Below are positions 54,101 through 64,000 of a stretch of DNA of 64,000 bases, piece by piece (within the stretch, counting starts at the first letter, position 1; the number at the start of each line of letters is the position of its first letter). Source of the stretch: Thamnaconus septentrionalis (taxonomy: Eukaryota; Chordata; Actinopteri; Tetraodontiformes; Monacanthidae); the NCBI GenBank assembly GCA_009823395.1, contig CM020509.1, forward strand, positions 18,975,501 to 19,039,500. The letters are read 5' to 3'. The notes beneath the pieces are model-generated. The model made no database searches and was not told the origin of the DNA. It saw only the letters and a list, made by a program, of their open reading frames with translations. The translations under genes were made by a program, and so were the position numbers.

Positions 54101-57100
54101 CTCACCTTCATTGTCACTGTTTTGTAAGTGCGGCACAGCTTGTTATACTACTAGCCCAGCGCCAGCGACATCTGCTAAACTACAGGACTGGATGAGATTT
54201 GTAGAAACGGTCTACACTGATAAACGCTGGCTATAACTTTAGAACTTGGAAAAATTAGGTCCTACGTCCATCTTTAAACAAATATCATTTGTTCAGGAAA
54301 TAGAGGAGCGGTGAATGGTTCACGTGGTGTCACATTTGAAGTGTAACATCAACAGAAATAAGAGAATTTTGTTTTGATGTCTCAGACGAACAAGAACAGA
54401 GAGGTTCGCCCCAAGTATTCAACACGTTGAAAAACAAAACAGGAGAAATATCTGAATCAGCAGCGAGCTGGACTTTTCTCTCCTTGCGACGGGCTTTGGC
54501 CAGAGTTTCAGTTCAAACAGGATGCCAGCATTGCAGTTCGACCACTGAGCGATGATGAGGATCAGGTGTTGGTCCGAGCACCAATAGATGCCTTGTTCTG
54601 TTACCAGCTGGCTGCAGCAAAAAAAGAAATTGATTGTGACAGACTTGAATGTTCATCCGATCGTCTTCCAGCTTCTCCTATTCGGATTTCCCATATATTT
54701 TCTGCAGGTTTTATCCCAGACGGCCATGTGAGAAAAAAAATAATCCAGTGGATTTTGCAAACATCCGGGCGGGCGTGTCACATTAGTCGGTTATACTCTC
54801 ATTATACATGGAGCATGTGCTCTTAGCAAAACAGAGAGGGGAAAAACAAAACTCCTGCAGGGCCGACAATATAAACTGATGGTACAAGAATAGTATTACT
54901 TTGCCTGTCAGTGTTCGTCTAAGATGTGCGACCAAAATGGAAAAGTGAAGTCATACGTCAATAATAATGCAAAACATACAATACGTGACACAGCAGGGGC
55001 CCGGGGAGGGAAACTCAAAGAGTAGACGAGGTGTCATTTCACACCTTCTAAATCTGTCACCTGTCATGTCTTTATGTATCTCACGTCTTTGCCACTATAT
55101 TTACACTCAAAGGCGATTGTGCAGCATGTGGCTCATTAACTCATGACATCTATTTACCTCTATTTTTTTTTTTCCTTTGCTCTTGGGATATGCTGGAAAC
55201 AGCTGTGTACTGGAAGGGCTAAAGCATACTAATGTGTGAACCACTAGGCTGTAAGATGTGATGAAATGTAAAATGTTGGTGACCAAAATGTAATGTGAAC
55301 ATTGGACGCTGTGTTTTGAACGACATTTATACTATAGTTATTATTAGCTGAACTTATTCTGTAATAAAGATGTTATTTTATAGCATTCCTGTTCTTGGAG
55401 TGTTTTTGTTTATTTTTCTAATTGTTTATAGCGCCTTGTTTCTTTTTATGGGCACCTTTGAGACGCAATTTCAGAATGACTGATTCAGTGTTTCCATGTT
55501 TAACAAAACTGCACTATTTGTGGCTCTGTTAACGATATGGAAGGATTTTTTTTTATGACTGATCAGTCCATTGCTTGTACTTTATAGTGCTTTCACGCAC
55601 TTCCCCCAGTAGCTTAGACAATAGCAAAGTAAATGTTTTTGCCAACATTTGGAAACAAAGACAGTGTTTAGTGCAGTCGTGGCTCATTGTGTTTCAAGAG
55701 TGGTAAAAAAAAAAAAAAAAAAAAAACTCCAGCACATTTCCGTTTTCATTTGCAAGTGTGTTTGAAAACGCTCACGTGCACAAGTAGCACAAGTAGTAAA
55801 AATTAATTTTCTGCGACAACAACAACCAGCTTGTTTTTTGCTCATTGTGTTTCAACAATTTCCGTTTCCATGAAAAAGATGTCCAGAGTTAATTTGGATT
55901 CTTTCATCCGACTTGATTGGTGACGAGAACTCGCACAAGGCACATGCCTTCACACACCGTCGGCCAGTCAAACACGTGAGGATTAAAGGCCCTGACCTTT
56001 GCACTCCCACCACCACCCCCCGTCCCTCCTCCCACCCACAGGCGGTGAGAACTTGCAGCACCACTGAGAAGATGCACTCCTCCACCTCCACAGGACATTG
56101 AGGAAGTAACATAAATGACTTAACACTGTACTTTTTTTGTTAAACGTCGGTTCTAACTCCATATCTTTACAAATGTTGCATCCTCCTCCTACTTTGACGG
56201 TAATCCTGGTTCGTGGGAGGGTCAAACACATTTTGCAACATTAAACACGTCTGTGACGTCTAGTTTCAAAGGAATGCTTGGAAAAAAAAGACTTTGAAAT
56301 CCCTTTCCTGACTTAATCACATTAATCTCAAGGTCGGCTGTACACAGCTGCGTTATTGAAGCCTGGTATCCCTCCTGACTGCAGTTTCTCTGAATTTATT
56401 ATCACCTTCTCCGTCTGTGTTTTGGTGGGAGTGTATATCTGGACCGTATGTATCCCACGAGAAGCCCGCCAAATGTGAGAGTACATATTCTGTCACGGGT
56501 TTCGTGTAATAGGTGTAACAGCCAACCTTGTCAAAACTTCTCCTGGGTTGAAATTATGGTCTGGTGAGCATTAGGCGCCAAAGGGGGGCCAGTACCAGGA
56601 GGAACGTCAACAGAGATAGCTGATTAAATCTCTGAAATAATCCTTTACATCAGTGCACGGCATGGTCTGGAAGGAGGGGCGGGGGGTCTTTCTAGCTGTT
56701 GAAAAGTATGTTGGTGGGAATAATCATGGACCATCACATCTCTCCATCACGGTAAATTCTTAATACTCTCAATATATTTTGACACTAAATCCCCCAAAAT
56801 AAAATCTGAATATCATTTAGATGAGAACTATATTTAAATGACTCCGTGGAGAAATTCAAAGCATTTTGTCTGAATCAATACGATGATCAAGGTATGTGGC
56901 TGATTATGGAAGATGACAGTGTCAAGTTGCGCGTGTTCTACCCTACAGCTACGTTCACTGAGGTAGGAAAATTGATACCCGTCTGAGACACCGAGTTAAC
57001 TATGCTGGGGCCTCGTTTGCCTTATTTTCTGACCCTTTGCGGGAAAAAAAAAAAATACACAAAAGCTGTGGGTGGAGATACACCATATATTGGATGACTT

Positions 57101-59795
57101 GACAAAGTCAACAATGACCGCATCGATTTTTAATTCCACAAGCAAACAAATAAAAAAGGTGGGAGGAGGGCTGGATCGCAGCCAAAATAAGCAGATAGTG
57201 AAACCGTCGGTCCAACCAAGTGACAACAAACGCGATGCCCTGTATGTTTTAGAAACCAGGTCCAACGCATATGATCTCATCTTCAAGAGGATAACAAGCG
57301 TGTGTTGAGCCATGGAGCATGTGGAAAATGTGAAATACTGGTTTGGAGACACACGAGTTCAAAGGAGTTATTGTGTCTGAAGGCTCCTGAAAATCTCCAG
57401 GATTAATGCCAACATTAGTAATAATTCACATAATTTGTATCTTTTTGGCACACTGCAGGCCTTAAATGAGAGATGGATATTTCCTTGCCTGTTCCCATCC
57501 TCCTTTATTATTTTATTGTCGTTGTTTTTTGTTTGTTTTTTGTGGCAGTATGTCCAGTCCTACACATGTTGCCATAAGTTGTCAAAATGTTGCAGTGGTG
57601 ACGCATTGCATTGAGTACTTAAGTCTCCAATTGCAACTTCTTCTGGAGCAATGACCCATATTGGCCCTCGTGCTCCCTTCTGGATGTGCGCGGCTCCCTT
57701 CAGGCCACGACTGGAATATTCCTGCAAGACAACTGCCCCGTGCCGTGCCACACACACACACACACACACACAAGCGACCTCATTTTGGGTCCTAAAATTA
57801 TGTTGGGGTTTTTTGTTTGTTTCTTTATTTTTAATTTGTCTACTTTGTAGAAAATTCCAGGAAAATATCCCAGTTGTGCTCAGCTTGTTCTGCGGCCCAT
57901 CCATTTAAAAGACATTTTCCTTGACTTTTACTTTGCAAACACCTTTTTGCATTGGGTGCCCTAATGTCTTGTTTGTTTGTCACTTTCTGTAGTTCAAGGG
58001 TATGGAGGCTTCACACCACATGACCACAAGCTCACACAGGGCTTTCTGTGTGAGGTGAGGGAACCTCCTCCAAATTGATTTATAATGCATCTTTTGGTCC
58101 TAGAGGTGGGGTTTGTGAAGCCGGGTAAGGTGTCCTATTTAAGAGAGGGGGGGTAGGAATAGGAATGGTCAACCTAATCCAGGGCAAGTCTAAGAATGTA
58201 ATCTTTTTTGATAAGAAACAACAAAAAATCTGCTATTTGCACGTGTTGCACCTTTTGAAACACAAAAAAGATTTTCCTGCATGAATGTCACAATAAAATG
58301 TTAGATTGTCAAATTTAAAGGTTTTTTTTTCACTCACTCACAGATGGTTTATACCAGGACGGTACAGTAAATCGTTTCACTCCTCACATCATAAAACCAG
58401 GTACCTGTTGACTCGTGACTGGTTACCCAACATAGACTGTATGTGTGAATGTGAATATGTTTTCTATCTCAGATTCGTGGAAAAACTTGCTGGCCATTAC
58501 GCCACAGTTTACCTTATAATCTGAGGAGGGCCGCAGCCTTCCTCCGTCCCTCGACACGTTAAGGGCCACAGACTGGTGTGTAGTTGGTGCCAGCAGGCAG
58601 CCTTACAGTTCCCAGCTGAACGACTCCCTGCAGCAATACGATCCCTGTATTTATTCCATTTGTCAGTGGGTTTTAATGTAATGCATGACCCATACGGATG
58701 GGAATGAATTCAAAATCTAACTCCGTATTCTTTAGAACCTAACCCCGATACCAAACATACTGGTTAGGGATAGCTACTTCTTTTATTTGAAAAAAAATAA
58801 ACTAACTCAGACTACATTTCACGGAAGCAGCAGAGTCCAAACATGTGACTGACACAATGATATGCTTAACCTCAACTAACTTTAACCTCATTATTTACAC
58901 TTGTCTTTTCCCATTTTCCCTCTCAGGCCCTCTGGCACTGTATCGAGTCGCCGACACCACATTCCTTCGCTAATAAGGACATTCTAGCAACACTTCTCCC
59001 ATTCTTCTTTGGACAGACTTCCAAAGTGTAGCGAGCACTGAGCAGGCCAGTGTTGTGCGACTGAGACGTACACCACAACAGCCATCAAAACAAACACTGC
59101 AGCGCGAGTCACAAGGCATCGAGTGTTGTCTGTGTCACAGCTGATTCCTCTGATGAGGGTTTTTACTATCAGTCATCTGGAAACATCAAAGAAAAAGAGG
59201 GAGAGAACGTCCGGAGTCTCAGCTGCACTGGTTTGCCTATAAAGATAAAAGTCTTGCTTAAAAGAATCAAAAAAATTAAACAAGGAATATCTATTTTAAA
59301 ACTGCAACACATGTGGCAAGTGTTGGAAGAGAAACACAAGTGCACATGACACAAGTGCTGCTCATCTTCATGAGATGTTTGAATGGATTTAATTAATGAC
59401 TTTGTTGGTGAAAAGTGAATTTTCTCTCCTTGTGACACAGGTACAGAAAGATGTCTGTTGCTGTTTTAAAGCAGTCTTGGTGTTTACTTGTTTAAGCTTT
59501 AACTTTAGGAATCTAAATTGTTGTCCTGTTTCAGCATGTTTGCACCAAAACTCAATCCAGGTAGCAGCCTTCATATTTGTAATGCAATTGAAGGACACAA
59601 TGTGACCATAAAACTGTTTAGATTTTATTCAAACCAAACTCTTGTTGCAAATTATACTGTCAAAAACAAGTACGACAAAGAAAGAACCAGAACATTCAAA
59701 ACATAAAATATAACAACTTCAATAAACATTTTTTACAATGACACAATCTTTCTTTTTCTTTTTTTTAATAAGAGTTCATGATCCCCGTGTGTCCT
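54101..59795. other. Intergenic DNA between two convergent genes
   Basis: No gene recognised. AATAAA at 55363-55368 is a possible polyadenylation signal for the endothelin receptor gene, 3.1 kb after its stop. The minus-strand AATAAA at 59629-59624 is a possible signal for polr1d. Also present: a poly-A tract at 55707-55727 and (AC)n at 57750-57771. The assignments of both signals are tentative. Confidence 0.4.
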
Positions 59796-62523
59796 TCACT
59801 CCATGTGTTGCCCCAGCTGCTCTTTGTACTGAGTCACTCTGGCCTGGATGGAAATGAAAGAAAACAGCCAATCACAAGAGTAATGTAGACAGAGTGCATT
59901 GTGCTAATTACATCGATGTTGCACTTACTTTCCCTGCATGGAGGGAATCATAAACAGCTGTGTGCACACGCAGCCCGCACAGAGCATGCTGCACTCGGCA
60001 TTTATGGAATTTGAAAATAAACAAATCATGCAAATGGCACAACAGTGTGCTGATAATTCCTTGATACTTCCTGCAAGGCAGCAACATTTCAATTTTGTGC
60101 AGACAGAAAGTAGTCTGTTCTAAGGACAAAATAAAGACAAAAAACAACAAAACCCTGAAATTAAAATCAGAGTTTTTGGAAGTTTACCTCAAAGGTGTTT
60201 AGAACGTGTTGACATGCCTCATGGAGTTCAGTCAAGCCTTTCCGTAGAGCTACTGTGGCTGGAAGTCCCCCTGCGACAGACGACAAAACAGCGTCACGAC
60301 ACCACCACATGCAACAAAAAAAAAAAGCATGACCCGAGACATGTGCGTTATGTCACGTACAGACAGGACAGATTGTCAGTTTCTCTTTTGTAGCAAATGT
60401 GAAAGCAATTTTTCAATCAATACACAAGAAAACTCTTTATTTCAATGTTTTGATGTTTTAAAAACAAACAAATAAGCCAAGTGTTGTTGAATGTCGTCAT
60501 ACTCTCTTTGATTTTAGTTAAATAAATTAAACAAAAAGGCGAAACGCTAAAAGAAATCACGTCTTGCTTTTTTTCTTCCAGAATCAAACAGAGTGCCCCT
60601 TTACATAAATTTTCATTTTCTGTCATGGTGGCTACGAGTGATCACGGAATTAAATAAAAAGTGAATAAGTAGAAGCAACCAGGGAGTTTTTTGGCTGCAA
60701 GGTAATTGCATGTTTTTAGGATGCGGCGGAGAGGACAGCTCTTCTGGCCATCCTCAAATATAGTTCGGCAACAAAAACAGGTTGTCCTCTCTGACTTACA
60801 CAGGCCTTTCATGTGACGGGGCGGCTTTTATGTGTAGACACTTTGTGTAAAGTAAGTGCATGTGTCGAGATCAGATGCCTCGGTAGTTATTAATACAATG
60901 AGAGACCCTTGAAGCATGACGAAGCATTTCTGTTTTGTTTTTTTTCTTCATCTTCTGCACTTGAGTTTCAATATTGGATCTGAAAAATGCAATAATTGTT
61001 GCTGCCGTCTGTTTGTACATGGAAACAACAAAGAAATCAGGTGCATTCGTGAATTACCTGTGACTTGAGGATAAAGTAACAGCAGCACTCCAGATTGAAC
61101 AGTACAATAACTACTATTATTACTATTACGGCTATTTTTACCATCAATATCAGAACTGTGTAAGTTACTGACAGAAAATGTTGGGGGGTTTTTTCTTGAG
61201 TAGAAAAAAAGGAAATGAAAAAAAAATTAAATTAAATGAGCAGGAAGATAGGACGAAGGCAGACGGTCGTATCTCACCTCGCGTCTGTATCCGAAAGTTG
61301 ATCTTGCTCTCAGATGGGTGAGTGATAGTGTACCCGCAAAAGTCAACATCCGGACTGTCAGTTGACAGGAAATAGAGAGCAAGCATTTAGATCATCATCT
61401 TTGTCAACGTCAACATCACATCAACAGCTAGGACACTGGGGCTTCCAATAAAACCAGCCAGATATCAACCAGACTACATTCAACAGTGCACCCTTTAAAT
61501 AGTATTGAGCGGTATGGCTGTTTAATTAGAGCAAACCAAAACTTCAGGGCCACATATTATGTTTCCAAGAGAGGTTTATTTGAACAATAAAAAAGAAACA
61601 CTGACTTCTTCATTATCATGTACCGCAGAGAGTTCCCGAGTGTGTGGTCTTCTTCATGCATCACAAACGTCACACATCCCTCATCGGCGCCATCGGCCTG
61701 GATCTAAAACAAAACCGATACATCCATCAGACCACACATCCAACTTCAACCAAAAAAAGAGAAGGAAAATTCCACACCCAAAATTGAAGAAGCTCCCAGA
61801 CACTGTGCAAAAGTTATTTTCCATATGAGAGTGCAAGTATGAACTGAGGGGTGTTTGTACTCTTGCTGTACAAAACGCCAAACTACTATTGGAGTGAAAT
61901 TATGGAATGGCACAAATGTAAATTTCAAAATGTGATTCGCTGGTTTGCAAAAATGTTTTTCTTGAGAACTGCATGTGTGAATGAATTATATTTCCTTTCA
62001 TAATGGCAGGTTGGCATGCCATGTTGTTTTTTCTTCTCTCTAAATGTCAATATACAGTTTGTTTTAACGGACTATACTGTCAGTATTTACGTTATTGCAA
62101 GTAAACAGTGGCCAGCGCCCTCCAGTGAATAAGCATGATAGTGCATCTCTTCCCGTACAAATATTTAGTTACAAGCGCACAGACAAACCAGACCATGGCA
62201 ACGTTGAGTCCGGTACGCAACTGGTACATATACCGAAATGTAAACTGATTAAAGCATCACTAACATACAAATAGCACCAAATTGTCGCGAAGCCAACACG
62301 TTTGTTTTATGTCCTCTTTGCTAGCTCGTTTGAAGCTAGCTTACCACGTGAAGTTTTCCAAGTGTCGCAAATGCAAACGTAACGTCAAAGTTCATAAACA
62401 CTCAACACGGTAGTTATTATAATCGTCGGGGTAACTCGTCCGTTTGTTCTGTTAAAGGATGTATAGGGAATGTTATGTTGTTACCATTTCCAGCGCCGGT
62501 TTCTTTTCGCTTTCCCCAGCCAT
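59796..62523 (-). CDS. polr1d: DNA-directed RNA polymerases I and III subunit RPAC2, 112 aa
   Basis: RPAC2 (AC19) pairs with RPAC1 to form the alpha-like assembly platform shared by RNA polymerases I and III in the nucleus (family knowledge). Five coding exons on the minus strand join in phase (339 nt): 62523-62485, 61697-61606, 61354-61278, 60270-60188, 59843-59796. The protein starts [13 protein letters not shown]. It then shows the family's strongest motif, [18 protein letters not shown] at 28-45, followed by [20 protein letters not shown] and [12 protein letters not shown] near the C terminus. These are close matches to human RPAC2. It is a little shorter than the 133-aa human protein, mainly at both ends. 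All introns are GT-AG. Divergent from vamp7; the start codons are 0.9 kb apart. Confidence 0.95.
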
Positions 62524-63432
62524 GCTTTCTGCTATGTACGTATGCCTGCGACTGCTCCGTTGTGTTGTTGCCCGTCTTTTAGTCTTACAGGCAAAGGATG
62601 GGATCAGAATATTGTCCGTTGTGAGGTGTGTGAATGTTGCAATTAGAAAATAATCCCTCGGGAAAAAATTAAATACTAAAAATCATATATTTATTGTGTC
62701 GAATACCTAAATAAACATGCGCGTTCTCGTTTATGACAACGCAAACATTACCTTTAAGACCCCGCAGAGTGTACGGCAAAACAAAAGAATGAGTGACGAC
62801 AACGCTGCATAGCAGGAAGTCATATTGTAGTTCCCAAAAAGAAATATTACGTTGCTTGAAGGGGGCGAGAGAACTACACTGCCCATGTGTCCGGATGTCC
62901 GGCAGAAGTCACTCGAAAGGGATTAGCTGTTTTGCTAGCAGACTGCGTCTCTTCAATGTTGCGATTTGTACTAAACGAACGGCTTTAAATTGCGCTGACA
63001 CTCAGAGGTATGGGAACTGGAAACATCGCAATAATTGCGTCAGCTTTGTAACTAGGAGTTACCTAATTTCGCCAAGGATACCCACCTTACATAGTTACGG
63101 TTTCCTCACGTTAGCTCGAACATTGTTAACTCAGGCTAGTTAGCCAGTTGCCTTTCCGCCACATAGTTGTCTTTCAGTGTCTTTTCCCAAAACGTTGTGG
63201 GACGTGACCTAGATAAATGTTAGCCCCGTCCGAGGGCTTTCGTTCCATCTCATTTGCTAAAACGGGAATATCCTGTCTTTCCATGTTTGCTGTATCGTGC
63301 TATTTTCAGAGGTTGTGACGCTGATAGTTAAGTCTCTATTTCTCCCAGTCCGGATTGTTTACCTGGTGAAAATGACAACTTGTGCTTGTGTGTTGACAGC
63401 CGTTTTTAGAGCAGAACCGACAGCTTCTTGCC
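62524..63432. promoter_or_regulatory. Shared divergent promoter region of polr1d and vamp7
   Basis: The 909 bases between the two start codons must hold both 5' UTRs and both promoters, unless vamp7 has a more distant first exon that lies inside polr1d. No TATA box was seen, as expected for housekeeping genes. An AG acceptor-like site at 63392-63402 (TGTTGACAG) suggests that the vamp7 start codon lies in its second exon. Initiator and factor sites were not resolved. Confidence 0.5.
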
Positions 63433-63578
63433 ATGGCCATCCTGTTTGCTGTGGTGGCCCGTGGCACCACCATCCTGGCAAAACATGCCTGGTGCGGTGG
63501 CAACTTCCTGGAGGTGACTGAACAGATTCTAGCCAAAATACCGTCAGAGAACAACAAGCTAACGTACAGTCATGGCAG
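63433..63578 (+). CDS. vamp7: Vesicle-associated membrane protein 7, first coding exon (partial)
   Basis: VAMP7 is a longin-domain R-SNARE acting in late endosome, lysosome and secretory vesicle fusion (family knowledge). The exon encodes the first 48 residues plus two bases, beginning MAILFAVVARGTTILAKHAW and continuing to KLTYSHG. This is the start of the longin domain and almost identical to the mammalian protein. The exon ends at a donor, GGCAG followed by GTACGA, with the reading frame split after the second codon base. The remaining longin, SNARE and membrane-anchor exons lie beyond the right edge of the window. The upstream GC-poor region is shared with the divergent polr1d. Confidence 0.95.
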
Positions 63579-64000
63579 GTACGACTTGTAAAGAAATTAT
63601 TTTGTAATGCTTGTGTGTGTGTGTGAGTTCACACTGTTTTCCAGAGGTTTATTGGATGCATTTAAGTTTTTGATAGCGTTTTAACATCACCGTTAAAACC
63701 ATGAACTGTTATAATATGATGCAGTATTTTAAACTCCACATAGGAGCTGCATCAGTATTGTTTATAAGAGTAGAGTGTATTCACACAGGTTACAGAGCGC
63801 ACAATATTGTCACAGCACACTCCGTATTACCTATCTGTCAAACTGTAGTGTACATTGCAGGGTTGTCAATTTAATATTCGATTTTAAAACAGGTTTTTAA
63901 TAATCATAAGAGTACCAGATTATCTAAAAATGTGACTGCAGATCCCAGAGCCCCATTTTGCAAGCCCTAAAAGTTGAAATGTCATAGCATGCAGAAGAAA
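63579..64000 (+). other. Start of a vamp7 intron, truncated by the window edge
   Basis: Begins with the donor GTACGA. It contains a short (TG)n at 63611-63624. No further vamp7 exon was recognised before the end of the window. Confidence 0.7.

Overview
The window reads as chromosomal DNA from a teleost fish, probably a percomorph; the species cannot be fixed from sequence alone. The evidence is spliced vertebrate genes with GT/AG introns, very frequent (CA/TG)n microsatellites, and a fish-type repeat set (L2-clade LINE, BED-finger hAT fragments and hAT MITEs, Ty3/gypsy, SINE-like dispersed repeats). There is no sign of bacterial, phage, CRISPR or operon structure. I did not find an undescribed multi-gene system. 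The closest to new is a small two-exon, GPCR-like membrane-protein gene that I cannot name.

Layout. 1.5-3.1 kb (minus): a 263-aa multi-pass protein resembling the TM1-TM4 part of a class A GPCR, with a Gly-Ser repeat. 5.3-8.7 kb: a transposon nest, with an inverted pair of BED/hAT fragments split by an 881-bp hAT MITE, followed by the 3' part of a Ty3/gypsy element with its LTR. 12.4-14.3 kb (plus): cysltr1, the cysteinyl leukotriene receptor 1, with its whole coding sequence in one exon and a probable upstream noncoding exon. 14.3-39.4 kb: a gene-poor stretch with dispersed repeats, hAT MITEs, a decayed L2 LINE (32.4-35.3 kb) and microsatellites. 39.4-52.3 kb (plus): an endothelin receptor B-type gene with seven coding exons (412 aa) and a probable TATA promoter and noncoding first exon 6.5 kb upstream of the start codon. 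52.3-59.8 kb: 3' UTR and intergenic DNA. 59.8-62.5 kb (minus): polr1d (RPAC2, 112 aa, five coding exons). 63.4 kb to the end (plus): the first coding exon of vamp7.

The genes do not form a pathway. Two are receptors for short-lived lipid or peptide ligands (cysltr1, ednrb-type). Two are housekeeping genes transcribed divergently from a shared region of about 0.9 kb (polr1d, vamp7). Linkage of an EDNRB-type receptor to vamp7 suggests the EDNRB2 paralogue, a neural-crest and pigment-cell receptor kept in birds and fish but lost in therian mammals. That assignment is from remembered synteny and is an inference. Exon joins given here were checked by hand for reading phase; no alignment or database search was run.
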